Origin: Croceibacterium_B sp035470785
GTDB lineage: Bacteria > Pseudomonadota > Alphaproteobacteria > Sphingomonadales > Sphingomonadaceae
Reading direction: 5' to 3'
DNA length: 64,000 nucleotides
Assembly (NCBI GenBank): GCA_035470785.1
Contig: DATIQN010000024.1
Coordinates: forward strand, 1 to 64,000
Position 1 is the first letter of the stretch. Every line of letters starts with the position of its first letter. The position numbers and the translations under genes are program-made. Below, piece by piece: positions 15,753 to 25,071 of this stretch. The notes under the pieces were generated by a model, which saw only the letters and a program-made list of their open reading frames with translations, had not been told where the DNA came from and made no database searches.

Positions 15753-16447
15753 AACGCTTCTACAAGGACGTGTCGGTCGAGGAGGCCGATGGCGGCTTTC
15801 GCGTCACGCTCGATCATCGGCCCATACGCACGCGGGGCGGCGCCGCGCAAGTCGTGCCCAACAGCGCACTGGCCGAGGCGCTCGCGACCGAATGGCGCGC
15901 GCAAGGCGACGAGCTCGACCCGAACGGCTTCGCGCTGCGCGATCTGGCCGACTACGCGATCGACCGGGTCGCGCCAGATCCGGCCGCCGCGGCGGAGCGC
16001 CTGCTGCCTTACGCCGACACCGACACGCTGTGCTATCGCGCCGATCCCGACGAGCCGCTTTATCGCCGCCAGCAGGAATTGTGGGAGCCGCTGGTGCAGG
16101 TCTTAGAGGCGCGACACGGCATTCGCCTCGAGCGAATCAGCGGGATCGTCCACCGGCCGCAGCCGCCCGAATCCCTCGCCCGGCTGCACGCGGTGCTGGC
16201 GACGCTCGATCCGTCCACCCTGGCCGCGCTCGAGACGCTGACGCGGATCGCCGCCTCGCTGGCGATCGGCCTGCTCGCACTCGAGCCGGGGGCCGATGTC
16301 GACGCGCTATTCGCCGCGGCGAATTGCGAGCAGGACTGGCAGGCCGAGCTGTGGGGTTGGGAGTGGCACGCCGAAGAAGACCGCGCGCGGCGGCTGGAAG
16401 CATTCCGGCAGGCTGCCGAGTTCGCGCGTCTCGCGCGCGAAGGCTAA
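15749..16447 (+). CDS. ATP12-family F1-ATPase assembly chaperone
   Basis: A 232-residue ATP12 family protein, which in mitochondria and alphaproteobacteria chaperones the F1 alpha subunit. The start MKRFYKDVSV, then GGFRVTLDHRPIRTRGG and a patch ending in EWRAQ, match the N-terminal domain. The C-terminal helical domain has LALEPGADVDALFAAA and Q-D-W-Q-A-E-L-W-G-W, both family hallmarks. The ATG overlaps the stop of the preceding small gene. The TAA shares bases with the stop of the convergent lipoprotein gene. Confidence 0.92.
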   Translation: MKRFYKDVSVEEADGGFRVTLDHRPIRTRGGAAQVVPNSALAEALATEWRAQGDELDPNGFALRDLADYAIDRVAPDPAAAAERLLPYADTDTLCYRADPDEPLYRRQQELWEPLVQVLEARHGIRLERISGIVHRPQPPESLARLHAVLATLDPSTLAALETLTRIAASLAIGLLALEPGADVDALFAAANCEQDWQAELWGWEWHAEEDRARRLEAFRQAAEFARLAREG

Positions 16448-17031
16448 CCGACCCAGGCGGCGACTTGCGCCGCGACGTCGTTCGCCGCGCGATTGAGCGC
16501 GTCCCCGACCGAACCGGCCTGCGGGGAAACCCCGGGCACCACGCTTTCGAAGCGCTTGGTCTGGATCTGCTTGGCACCGTTCTGGAATACCGCGTCGAAG
16601 CGGACGACTACGGCGCCGTGGCTGGCATCGTAGTTCATTGCCGAGAGCGTTCCGGAAAGCTTGTTGGCCGCCGCGTCCTCGAGATTGCTGCCGGTTACCA
16701 CCAGCCGATTGCCCTTGGCGCGAATCGTGTCGGACAGCAGCCGGCCGAACAGGCGGGTCGGTTTGTCCACCCACTGAGCGTCCTTGACGTAGGCCACGCT
16801 CGAGCCGTTGATGCTCACCGGAACGCGCGTTACATCGAGCTCCAGCGGCGCCTGGATGTCGAGCACTGCGAGCGCAGTCGCACTGGTGCCGTTGGCCGCG
16901 CTTCCCGCCGGCGCGCTGCTGGTGGCTGTGAGGTTGAGCAATTGGGCGGGCATCTTCCCGCCAAGGCTCAGGCACCCCGAAAGCGCCAGCAGGGCCGCGG
17001 CGACCCCGATCGCTCTGGCTTTGATTGTCAT
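16444..17031 (-). CDS. ABC-type transport auxiliary lipoprotein of the Mla operon
   Basis: A 195-residue lipoprotein. The signal peptide ends in ALSGCLSLGG (lipobox S-G-C). The mature part has a VLDIQAPLELDV strand, an S-V-A-Y-V-K-D-A-Q-W segment and an R-L-L-S-D-T-I helix, typical of PqiC/YmbA-like partners of MCE transporters. It is the last gene of the mlaE-F-D operon. The start is uncertain: an ATG at 17031 with AGGGG nine bases before it is chosen; an in-frame ATG at 17040 or GTG at 17055 (overlapping mlaD) is possible. Confidence 0.83.
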   Translation of the reverse strand: MTIKARAIGVAAALLALSGCLSLGGKMPAQLLNLTATSSAPAGSAANGTSATALAVLDIQAPLELDVTRVPVSINGSSVAYVKDAQWVDKPTRLFGRLLSDTIRAKGNRLVVTGSNLEDAAANKLSGTLSAMNYDASHGAVVVRFDAVFQNGAKQIQTKRFESVVPGVSPQAGSVGDALNRAANDVAAQVAAWVG

Positions 17032-17051
17032 CCGCTGCATCCCCTGTCGCT

Positions 17052-17990
17052 TCACGGCTTGTAGTCCGGCAACTGCTTGCCCTTGAGCAGGCTACCGGCA
17101 CCCTGGTTCTGGATCGATTCGGTCATTTGCCGCAACGAAGTGGTGGTGCGCTTCAGGTCGCGAATCGCCGCTTCGGCCGCGGGCAAGGTGCTTTCAGACA
17201 GCTCGCGCGCCGCCGGGCGGGTGTCGTCGAGCGTCGCCTGCAGCGCATCGGCGGCCTTTTTCGCGGACGCGAGCGTATCGCGCATCTGGCCGGCGAGCGA
17301 CGAACCGTCCTTGTTGAGCAAGGTGTCGGCCGAGCCGAGCGTCTGCTGGAACTGCGCCAGGGTGGCGTCGGCCTGGGCGAGCGTGACCTGGAGTTGCGCC
17401 AGCACCGCATCGAACCGCGGCGAGGCGTCGGCGATGTTCTTGGTCATGCGGTTGGTGTTGTCGAGAATATGGCCGAGTGACTTCTGGTTCTCCGGATTGA
17501 GCAGGTCGGTCAGGCGGTCGGTCAGCGTGGTCAGGCTGTCGAGCAGTTGCGGCGCACTCGACAGGATCGCGCCGAGGCCGCCGGCCTTGGGCTGAATTTC
17601 GGGCAAGCCATCGCGCCCCGGGCGTGTGATCGGCGGCGCTCCAGGCCGACCGCCGTCGAGCTGGATCGTCGAGACGCCGGTGAACGAGCCGAGCACGGTA
17701 GCGGTGGTGCCCTGCAGGATCGGGGTGTTGTTCTTCACGCTGATGCGCACCTGGACGAACTGCGGGTCCTTCTCCCACAATTTCATCATGTCGACCTTGC
17801 CGACCGGAACGCCCGAGAAGGTCACCTGGCTGCCCTCGGCGAGCCCCTCGACGGCCTGCGGGAAGAAGATGTCGTACTTCTTGCGGTCGGACGCCCCGAA
17901 ACCGGCGATCCAGACGATGAACGCGGCCAGCGCGGCCAACAGCACCAGCGTGATGGCGCCGACCCAGACATAGTTCGCTCGGGTTTCCAT
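17052..17990 (-). CDS. mlaD: MlaD-like MCE-domain substrate-binding protein
   Basis: A 312-residue protein anchored by one N-terminal helix (about 8-30). The MCE domain spans about 38-120, with GLAEGSQVTFSGVPVGKV and VQVRISVKNNTPI. A long helical C-terminal part (about 140-300) is rich in D-L-L-x-N and A-D-A-x-L-A-Q-F-Q-Q patterns, which fit a coiled periplasmic stalk. It should hand phospholipid between the periplasmic shuttle and the MlaFE complex. It lies nine bases after mlaF and overlaps or abuts the lipoprotein gene. Confidence 0.9.
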   Translation of the reverse strand: METRANYVWVGAITLVLLAALAAFIVWIAGFGASDRKKYDIFFPQAVEGLAEGSQVTFSGVPVGKVDMMKLWEKDPQFVQVRISVKNNTPILQGTTATVLGSFTGVSTIQLDGGRPGAPPITRPGRDGLPEIQPKAGGLGAILSSAPQLLDSLTTLTDRLTDLLNPENQKSLGHILDNTNRMTKNIADASPRFDAVLAQLQVTLAQADATLAQFQQTLGSADTLLNKDGSSLAGQMRDTLASAKKAADALQATLDDTRPAARELSESTLPAAEAAIRDLKRTTTSLRQMTESIQNQGAGSLLKGKQLPDYKP

Positions 17991-17999
17991 TCGCCGCCC

Positions 18000-18875
18000 C
18001 TATTCCCCCGTAATTCCGGGCTTGTCCATGCCCTTGCCGCCCTTAACGCTCGACTGGGCGGCGCGGCCCCGCGGGCCATTGAAGTATTCCTGGATCCACG
18101 GATGGTCGCTCTCGAGCAGCTCCGCGATCGTGCCCACCGCGATCACCTTGCCGTCGGCCAGCACGGCCACGCGGTCGCAGATGGCGTAGAGCGTGTCGAG
18201 GTCGTGGGTGATCAGGAATACCGTGAGGTCGAGCGTGTCGGCCAGTTCGCGGGTCAGCTCGTCGAAGCGCGCGGCGCCGATCGGATCGAGCCCGGCGGTC
18301 GGTTCATCGAGAAACAGCAGCTCGGGGTCGAGGGCCAGCGCGCGGGCCAGGCCGGCGCGCTTCCTCATACCGCCAGACAGCTCGGACGGATATTTGCTCG
18401 CAGTGTCGGCCGGCAGGCCCGAAAGCACGACCTTGTAGCGGGCGATCTCGTGCATCAGCTCGGGCAGCAGCTCGGGGAAGAACTGCTTCAAAGGCACCTC
18501 GACGTTCTCGCCGACGGTCAGCGTTGAGAACAGCGCGCCGCCTTGGAACAGCACGCCCCAGCGGCTGCGCAAGCCGAGGCCATCTTCGGGATTGGCGCCG
18601 ATGATCTCGTGCCCGAAGACCTCGATCGAGCCTTCATCGGGCATCTGCAGCCCGATGATCGAGCGCATCAGCACTGACTTGCCGGTGCCCGAGCCGCCGA
18701 CCACGCCGAGCACCTCGCCGCGGCGGACCTTGAGATCGAGCCCTTCGTGCACGACCTGACTGCCGAACGAATTCCTCAGACCCTTGATGACGATCGGGAA
18801 TTGGCCGTCGAAGTGCTGGGCGACTTCGGGGATCGCTTCGGCGGCGACTTTCTGCTCGATGCGGTCCTCGTTCAT
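18000..18875 (-). CDS. mlaF: MlaF-like ATPase of the phospholipid ABC transporter
   Basis: A 291-residue ABC ATPase. Walker A is GGSGTGKS (60-67), the signature LSGGMRKRAGLARA follows, and Walker B is LLFLDEPTAGLDPIG. The GMRKR form of the signature is typical of MlaF/MCE ATPases. It powers lipid movement by MlaE. The ATG at 18875 is chosen because ATGA overlaps the mlaE stop; a GTG six bases upstream would also read in frame. The C-terminus (about 275-291) is GGKGMDKPGITGE. Confidence 0.92.
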   Translation of the reverse strand: MNEDRIEQKVAAEAIPEVAQHFDGQFPIVIKGLRNSFGSQVVHEGLDLKVRRGEVLGVVGGSGTGKSVLMRSIIGLQMPDEGSIEVFGHEIIGANPEDGLGLRSRWGVLFQGGALFSTLTVGENVEVPLKQFFPELLPELMHEIARYKVVLSGLPADTASKYPSELSGGMRKRAGLARALALDPELLFLDEPTAGLDPIGAARFDELTRELADTLDLTVFLITHDLDTLYAICDRVAVLADGKVIAVGTIAELLESDHPWIQEYFNGPRGRAAQSSVKGGKGMDKPGITGE

Positions 18876-19981
18876 CCCCACCCCACCTTGGTGAAGAACA
18901 CCGCGAAGAACGCATCGAGCACGATGACAAGGAAGATCGCCTGAACCACGGCGAGCGTGGTCCGAAGCCCCACTTGCTCGGAATCCCCCTTCACCTGCAT
19001 GCCCTGGTAACAGCCGGTCAGCGCGATGATCATGCCGAACACCGGCGCCTTCACCAGCCCCACCCAGACGTCGTACAAAGGCACGACTTCCTGGATGCGG
19101 CGAAGGAAGGTGATGAACGGAATGTTGAGCGTAAGCGCGGCGATGGAGGCGCCGCCGATGATCGCCAGCACGGCCGAGTAGAACCCGAGCAGCGGCATCA
19201 TCAGCACTGCCGCAATCACCCGCGGCAACACCAGCGCTTCCATCGGCGAGACGCCGATCGTGCGCATCGCGTCGACTTCCTCGGTCAGCTTCATCGTGCC
19301 CAGTTGCGCGGCGAACGACGAGCCCGAACGGCCGGCGACCATGATCGAGGTCATGAGCACGCCGAGTTCGCGCATACTCAGCCGCCCGGTGAGGTTGATG
19401 GTGTAGATCTCGGCGCCGAACTGCTCGAGCTGCGCGGCGCCCTGCTGGGCGATGACGATACCGATGAGAAAGCTCATCAGCCCGACGATCCCCAGCGCCG
19501 AAACGCCGACCAGCTCGAACTGACGGACGACCGCCTTGGTCCTGATACGCGACGGATGCAGCAGTAAGGTGAGCGCGGACACGATGATGTGCCCCGCGAA
19601 TCCGATCATCGCGCGCGACTCCTGGCCGAATTCGATGACGTAGCGCCCGACCGTTTCGGGAACGCGCAGCGATAGCCGGCTGCGCGGCGGCTCGATTGCC
19701 GCGGTGTTCTCCGCCTCCTCGACCGCCTGGAGCAGCCGCTGCGCCTGCTTGCTGGCCCCGGTGATCTTGGCGTCGTGCTCACGCGAGAAGCGCAGCACAG
19801 TCCACGCGCCGACGGTGTCGACCTTCCCGGCCTTGGATATATCGATCGTGTCGACCTCGCCTTGCAAGGCCCGCAGCTCGCGGTCGAGCGCACCGATGGT
19901 CGAGATGAGCAGCGGCCCCGTTACGACGATCGTCTTGCGCCCGCCCGATTCATCAACACTGAATGCCGCCCATTCGCGCAT
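18872..19981 (-). CDS. mlaE: MlaE-like permease with an N-terminal STAS domain
   Basis: A 369-residue inner-membrane permease. The first 110 residues form a STAS-like domain (VVTGPLLISTIGALDRELRAL, DTIDISKAGKVDT). The MlaE core (about 120-369) has GLMSFLIGIVIAQQGAAQLEQFG, the GRSGSSFAAQLGTMK segment and EVDAMRTIGVSPMEALVLPR. Many alphaproteobacteria fuse STAS to MlaE, whereas E. coli uses the separate MlaB. It is the first gene of the mlaE-F-D-lipoprotein operon and is divergent from valS across 115 bp. Confidence 0.93.
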   Translation of the reverse strand: MREWAAFSVDESGGRKTIVVTGPLLISTIGALDRELRALQGEVDTIDISKAGKVDTVGAWTVLRFSREHDAKITGASKQAQRLLQAVEEAENTAAIEPPRSRLSLRVPETVGRYVIEFGQESRAMIGFAGHIIVSALTLLLHPSRIRTKAVVRQFELVGVSALGIVGLMSFLIGIVIAQQGAAQLEQFGAEIYTINLTGRLSMRELGVLMTSIMVAGRSGSSFAAQLGTMKLTEEVDAMRTIGVSPMEALVLPRVIAAVLMMPLLGFYSAVLAIIGGASIAALTLNIPFITFLRRIQEVVPLYDVWVGLVKAPVFGMIIALTGCYQGMQVKGDSEQVGLRTTLAVVQAIFLVIVLDAFFAVFFTKVGWG

Positions 19982-20096
19982 AGGCGGCTGCTATGCTGGC
20001 AAAATCGGGCCGCGGCAAGGCGTACACACGGCCTATGCCGGAGCCGCACGCACGGCTTGCGCCCCCCAGCCGCCGCTGGCAAAGGCCCGGGTCTGT

Positions 20097-22745
20097 ATGA
20101 CGAGCCAGCTGGACAAGACTTTCGACCCCTCCTCGATCGAGGCGAAGTGGTACCGCCATTGGGAAGACAACGGCCTGTTCCGGCCCGAGCGGCCCAACGC
20201 GCAGCCATTCACACTGGTCAACCCTCCGCCCAACGTCACTGGCAGCCTCCATATCGGCCACGCGCTCGACAACACGCTGCAGGACGTGGTGATCCGTTAC
20301 GAGCGCCTGCGCGGCAAGGACGCGCTGTGGGTAGTCGGCACCGACCATGCGGGGATCGCCACGCAGATGGTGGTCGAGCGTCAGCTCGAGGAGCGGCAGG
20401 ACAAGCGCATCAACTACAGCCGCGAGGAATTCGTCGACAAGGTGTGGGAGTGGAAGGCCGAAAGCGGCGGCCAGATCACTCGCCAGCTGCGCCGTCTCGG
20501 CTGCTCGATGGACTGGTCGAGAGAGCAGTTCACGATGGACCCGCATTTCACCCGCGCGGTGACCAAAGTCTTCGTCGATCTCTATGACGAAGGGCTGATC
20601 TATCGCGACAAGCGGCTGGTCAATTGGGACCCCAAGCTGAAGACCGCGATCAGCGATCTCGAGGTCGAAACCCGTGAAATCCAAGGGCATTTCTGGCACC
20701 TCAAGTACCCTTTAGCTTCGGGTGGCGGACATATCTCGGTCGCCACGACGCGCCCGGAAACGATGCTCGCCGACATGGCGGTGGCGGTGCACCCGAGCGA
20801 CGAACGCTACGCCGACCTCGTCGCCAACGGCGCGCGGGTGAAGTTGCCGATCACCGGCCGCGAAATCCCGATCGTCTTCGACGAGCACGCCGATCCCGAA
20901 CTCGGCAGCGGCGCGGTCAAGATCACCCCGGGACACGACTTCAACGACTTCGAAATCGGCAAAAGAGCCGGCTTCAAGCCCGCGGAAATGCTCAACATGC
21001 TCGACGCCGAAGGGCGCGTTACGCAGACCGCCGACGGCCTAATCCCCGAAAGCCTCATCGGCCACGACCGCTTCGAGGTGCGCGACCGCGTGATCGAGAT
21101 GCTCGCCGCGCAGGGCCTGCTCGAGCGCACCGAAGACCGCACGATCCCGACCCCGTTCGGCGACCGCGGAGGCGTGGTGATCGAGCCGTGGCTGACCGAC
21201 CAGTGGTACGTCGACGCCGAAAAGCTGGCGGAAGCGCCGATGCAGGCGGTGCGCGACGGGCGCATCGAGATCATCCCCAAGAGCTGGGAGAAAACCTTCT
21301 TCAACTGGATGGAGAATATCCAGCCGTGGTGCGTCAGCCGCCAGCTGTGGTGGGGGCACCGGATCCCCGCGTGGTACGACGAGGACGGCAACGTGTTCGT
21401 TGCCGAGACCGAAGACGAAGCGCTCGGCCTCGCGGAAACCCAGCATGGCTTGCTGGTTCATCTCGACCGCGATCCCGACGTGCTCGACACCTGGTTCTCC
21501 AGTGCCCTGTGGCCCTTCGCCACGCTCGGCTGGCCGGACGCCGACGCGCCGCTGGTCAAGCGCCACTACCCCAACGACCTGCTGATCTCCGGCTTCGACA
21601 TCCTGTTCTTCTGGGACGCGCGGATGGCGATGCAGGGAATGCATTTCATGGACGATGTGCCGTGGAAGCGGCTTTACCTCCACGGCCTAGTGCGTGCGCC
21701 CGACGGGCAGAAGATGTCGAAGTCGAAGGGCAACGTGGTCGATCCGCTCGGCCTGATCGACAAGTTTGGCGCCGATGCGCTGCGCTTTTTCATGGCGGCG
21801 ATGGAAAGCCAGGGCCGTGACATCAAGATGGATGAGAGCCGCGTCGAGGGCTACCGCAACTTCGCCACCAAGCTGTGGAACGCGACGCGCTTCTGCCAGG
21901 CCAACGGCATCGACGCGAGCGACAGTGTCGCTGCCCCGGCCGCCACGCTGGCGGTCAACAAGTGGATCGTCGGCGAACTGGTCGAGACGCTCGCTGAGCT
22001 CGACAAGGCGATGGTCGACCTGCGCTTCGACGCCGCCGCCAACGCGATCTACCACTTCGTGTGGGACCGCTTCTGCGACTGGTACCTCGAGCTGATTAAA
22101 GGCCAGATCGACGGCGAGACCAAAGCCGTCGCCGGGTGGGTGCTCGACCAGATCCTGGTCATGCTGCACCCGTTCATGCCGTTCATCACCGAGGAACTGT
22201 GGCACGCGCAAGGCGCACGGCCCTACGATCTGATCGTGGCCAAGTGGCCGGAGCCGGGGGCGAAGATCGACAAGGCGGCGAAGGCCGAGGTCGAGTGGCT
22301 TATTGCATTGGTCACGTCCATTCGAGCGGCTCGGAACGAGCTGGGCGTACCGCCCGGCGAACGTCTTGTTGGCTATCTAGAGGAGCCAGACGCTGAAACC
22401 GAAAAACTGCTCATCAAGAATGACGACGCCCTAATCCGTGTCGCAAGAATGTCTTGGCATGCGGTCCATGGCGATCGAGCAGGGCCAACCATGCGTGTCT
22501 CGGCAGGGAAAGCCGAGCTCGTCATACCGCTGCAAGGCGTGATCGACATCGACGCCGAGAAGGCGCGGCTGTCAAAGGCGCTCGAAGCCTCAGCAAAGGA
22601 AGCGAAGTCGCTCGAAGGCCGCCTCGCCAACCCCAGCTTCGTCGAGCGAGCCAAGCCCGAGGCGGTCGAGAAGGCCCGCGCCGACCACGCCCACCACGCC
22701 GCCGAAGTCGCGCGGCTCGAAGCGGCGCTCGCGCGGCTGGGCTGA
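20097..22745 (+). CDS. valS: Valyl-tRNA synthetase
   Basis: An 882-residue class I synthetase that charges tRNA-Val. The HIGH motif lies in GSLHIGHALDN (H52-H55), KMSKS is at about 539-543, and the W-x-P/D-T-W-F-S-S-A-L-W-P segment and editing domain (about 190-330) are present. The C-terminal anticodon and coiled-coil region ends with repeated A-K-S-L-E-G-R and A-E-V-A-R-L-E-A-A. The ATG at 20097 begins the homologous sequence MTSQLDKTFDPSSIEAKWY. Bases 22300-22530 use noticeably less G/C-ending codons than the rest. Confidence 0.97.
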   Translation: MTSQLDKTFDPSSIEAKWYRHWEDNGLFRPERPNAQPFTLVNPPPNVTGSLHIGHALDNTLQDVVIRYERLRGKDALWVVGTDHAGIATQMVVERQLEERQDKRINYSREEFVDKVWEWKAESGGQITRQLRRLGCSMDWSREQFTMDPHFTRAVTKVFVDLYDEGLIYRDKRLVNWDPKLKTAISDLEVETREIQGHFWHLKYPLASGGGHISVATTRPETMLADMAVAVHPSDERYADLVANGARVKLPITGREIPIVFDEHADPELGSGAVKITPGHDFNDFEIGKRAGFKPAEMLNMLDAEGRVTQTADGLIPESLIGHDRFEVRDRVIEMLAAQGLLERTEDRTIPTPFGDRGGVVIEPWLTDQWYVDAEKLAEAPMQAVRDGRIEIIPKSWEKTFFNWMENIQPWCVSRQLWWGHRIPAWYDEDGNVFVAETEDEALGLAETQHGLLVHLDRDPDVLDTWFSSALWPFATLGWPDADAPLVKRHYPNDLLISGFDILFFWDARMAMQGMHFMDDVPWKRLYLHGLVRAPDGQKMSKSKGNVVDPLGLIDKFGADALRFFMAAMESQGRDIKMDESRVEGYRNFATKLWNATRFCQANGIDASDSVAAPAATLAVNKWIVGELVETLAELDKAMVDLRFDAAANAIYHFVWDRFCDWYLELIKGQIDGETKAVAGWVLDQILVMLHPFMPFITEELWHAQGARPYDLIVAKWPEPGAKIDKAAKAEVEWLIALVTSIRAARNELGVPPGERLVGYLEEPDAETEKLLIKNDDALIRVARMSWHAVHGDRAGPTMRVSAGKAELVIPLQGVIDIDAEKARLSKALEASAKEAKSLEGRLANPSFVERAKPEAVEKARADHAHHAAEVARLEAALARLG

Positions 22746-22948
22746 AGGTCGCCGGCCTAGTGACGAAGTTATCAGGATCTGTTGGGCGATGCCGCAAGGC
22801 CATCTCATTCACCTAACCCTCCGAGGTTATTGTACAAATCCTCTATTGCACCTACGTGCGGTGTCGTGGTCGCGAGGAGACAGGCGGCATGCTCAGCCTA
22901 TGAAAATTTTCCGTGGCGTAGATCAACGCCGTTGGCGGGACCGTCGCG

Positions 22949-24223
22949 GTGGCTGAGAGACTGAAGATAGTCCATTTTCACCCGACATTCTCGTTAGGAG
23001 GGAAAGAGGCGCGCACAGTTCATTTGATGAACGCGTTCGGCGATGCGGCCGAGCATGTGCTGGTCGTCGCCAACCAGCGCGATCTCTCGGCCCGTGACGC
23101 CATTCGGCCGGAGATCAGGGCCGAATTTCCCGTCGAGGGGCCGCGCCTGCGGGGAGTTCCCTCCTTGAGGCGGCTTGGCGATCTGGCGCGCTTCATGTCC
23201 GGTTTCGACCTGGCGCTCACCTATAACCGGGGCGCGCTGGACGCCGTGATGGCCAAGCAGTTGTTTGGCGGCTGCCCACTCATTCACCATGAAGACGGCT
23301 TCAATGCCGACGAAGCGACCAGGCTGAAGCTTGGCCGCAACCTCTATCGGCGCCTTGCGCTCAACGCGGCTGACCGGATCGTGGTACCCTCGCGTACGCT
23401 GGAGGAAATCGCGGTGAGCCGGTGGGGCCAGCCGCGCGAAAAGCTCGCGCGGATTCCAAATGGCCTTGCACTCCAGGATTGCGCCGGAAAGGATGCGCCG
23501 CTCCCCTCCTTCCCCGGCCTGCGGCTGCGCCCCAAGAACTGCGTCATCTGCTGCGTCGCCGGCTTACGCCCGGTCAAGAATCTTCGGCGGCTGGTTCGGG
23601 CGTTCGCGGCTACCGGCATCCTTGAAGCTGAACTGGTCATCGTCGGCGAGGGCCCCGAGCGAGCCGCGATCCTCGCCGAGGCGCGGCGTCTTGGCGTCGC
23701 CGATCGTGTCCACCTTCTCGGCTTCGTCTCACAGCCGGCGCGGGTCCTGCGTCATGCCGACATCTTCGCCCTGTCGTCCGACAGCGAACAGCATCCGCTG
23801 GCTCTCATCGAGGCCATGGCAGCCGGGCTGCCGGTGGTTTCGACCGACGTCGGCGATATCGCCGCAATGCTGGCGGCCGAAAATCGCCGCCTCGTCGTCG
23901 CGAGGGAGGATGAAGCGGCTTTCACCGCGGCGCTCGCTGAACTGATCTGCCGCCGTGACCTGCGCGGCCGGCTTGGGGCCGCCAACCTGGCCAAGAGCGC
24001 GCTCGAACATGGCGCCGACCAGATGGTGGGGGCCTATTCCAAGCTATACGCGGAAGTCGCCGGCCGACCGGGCAGCCTGCCCTCGCCTTTGCCAGCCGCC
24101 TTCGCGCAGGCGGCGGCCGCCTCCTCGAGCCCGATCGGGGCAATCCCGAGCCCGGAGAAGAAGTCGAACATTTCGCCCCACCAGCCCCAGAAGCGCTCGA
24201 GCATCGCCGGCGTCCGCACATAA
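22949..24223 (+). CDS. Glycosyltransferase family 4-type protein with an unusual C-terminal tail
   Basis: A 424-residue GT-B glycosyltransferase starting at GTG. The N-domain opens KIVHFHPTFSLGGKEART, a donor-independent glycine loop. The C-domain has VAGLRPVKNLRRLVRAF, VIVGEGPE, VHLLGFVSQP and SDSEQHPLALIEAMAAGLPVV (the nucleotide-sugar E-x7-E site). The last 45 residues or so (GRPGSLPSPLPAAFAQ onward) are Pro/Ser/Ala-rich and lie antisense to the end of the deacetylase gene. They are probably read-through after loss of the original stop. It probably builds a surface polysaccharide with the neighbouring flippase and deacetylase. Confidence 0.85.
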   Translation: MAERLKIVHFHPTFSLGGKEARTVHLMNAFGDAAEHVLVVANQRDLSARDAIRPEIRAEFPVEGPRLRGVPSLRRLGDLARFMSGFDLALTYNRGALDAVMAKQLFGGCPLIHHEDGFNADEATRLKLGRNLYRRLALNAADRIVVPSRTLEEIAVSRWGQPREKLARIPNGLALQDCAGKDAPLPSFPGLRLRPKNCVICCVAGLRPVKNLRRLVRAFAATGILEAELVIVGEGPERAAILAEARRLGVADRVHLLGFVSQPARVLRHADIFALSSDSEQHPLALIEAMAAGLPVVSTDVGDIAAMLAAENRRLVVAREDEAAFTAALAELICRRDLRGRLGAANLAKSALEHGADQMVGAYSKLYAEVAGRPGSLPSPLPAAFAQAAAASSSPIGAIPSPEKKSNISPHQPQKRSSIAGVRT

Positions 24224-25071
24224 GGCGTGTGCCCGGGCTCGAGCGATGGCGAGTGAAAGAACAGGCTGAACAGTCGCACGTCCTCGTCGAGCAGGCGCAA
24301 CACAGCTGCCTTTGCGGCGGCCACCGAGACCCCTTCGGGCGTCAGGCTCAGCCGCTCGAGCAGGCCGAGCTTCTTCAGCAGCGAGTTCAATCCCGGCCGG
24401 CCGGGCCCGGTGAAGGCGCGGCCGGCGAACGTGCCGCTCAAGGGAATCTCGAGAAGCTCGCCTGGGGATACCCACCACGGGATGGGCGGGAACCGGGCAA
24501 AGCGCGGCCCCTGTTCGCGCCCATAATCGAAACGCGAGCGCACCGAGACGTCGATGGTGTAGCCGAGCTCGACCAAGATGGCCGCGGTATTCGGCCCGAC
24601 GCCGTAACGCCCCGCCCGAAAGACCTTCGGGCGTTCGCCGGTCAGCGTCTCGAGCGCTTCGGTCACGGCGACGATCTTCGCCCGTTCGAGCGCGCTGGGC
24701 AGGTTGCCGGCAAAGCTGTTCGGCCCGCTGAGGGCTTCATCGTAGGGCGGGGTCGTCCAAGGATGCATGTGTGCGCCGACGGTGGCGGATCCGCGCCGCG
24801 CCCAATTCGCCACGCAGGCTGCGCGCGGGTCACTGGCGACGGCGTGATCGACCAGATAGAGCGGCCGGACCCCGGCTTCCTCCATGCGCGACTGGAAATG
24901 CGGGAGCGCGCCCAAGGCGGCCGTCCCATGCCCGTCGCGAGCGAAAGGCAGGCTCCAGTCGAATTCCTCCTCGGTGTCGACAGTCACCAGGAATCGCCGC
25001 CCGAAGCTTTCCGGCAGCGCGATAAGCTGGCCCGCGGAGGGCGGGAGGTCGAGGCGCGGCGCCAGAGTCAT
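24034..25071 (-). CDS. WalW-like polysaccharide deacetylase family protein
   Basis: A 345-residue NodB-related protein. LVTVDTEEEFDW carries the first Asp, VGAHMHPWTTPP the H-x-H zinc ligands, and FRAGRYGVGPNTAAILVELGY the G-R-x-G region. A further His motif is SLFFHSPSLEPGHTPY. These features match the WalW family, known from sphingomonad capsule/surface-polysaccharide loci. The ATG overlaps the flippase stop (ATGA at 25068-25071). The 3' 190 bp overlap the convergent glycosyltransferase gene. Confidence 0.85.
   Translation of the reverse strand: MTLAPRLDLPPSAGQLIALPESFGRRFLVTVDTEEEFDWSLPFARDGHGTAALGALPHFQSRMEEAGVRPLYLVDHAVASDPRAACVANWARRGSATVGAHMHPWTTPPYDEALSGPNSFAGNLPSALERAKIVAVTEALETLTGERPKVFRAGRYGVGPNTAAILVELGYTIDVSVRSRFDYGREQGPRFARFPPIPWWVSPGELLEIPLSGTFAGRAFTGPGRPGLNSLLKKLGLLERLSLTPEGVSVAAAKAAVLRLLDEDVRLFSLFFHSPSLEPGHTPYVRTPAMLERFWGWWGEMFDFFSGLGIAPIGLEEAAAACAKAAGKGEGRLPGRPATSAYSLE

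Noticed and set aside
15640..17064. 474-codon plus-strand frame
   Set aside because: It crosses three recognised genes in another frame and is antisense to the Mla lipoprotein.
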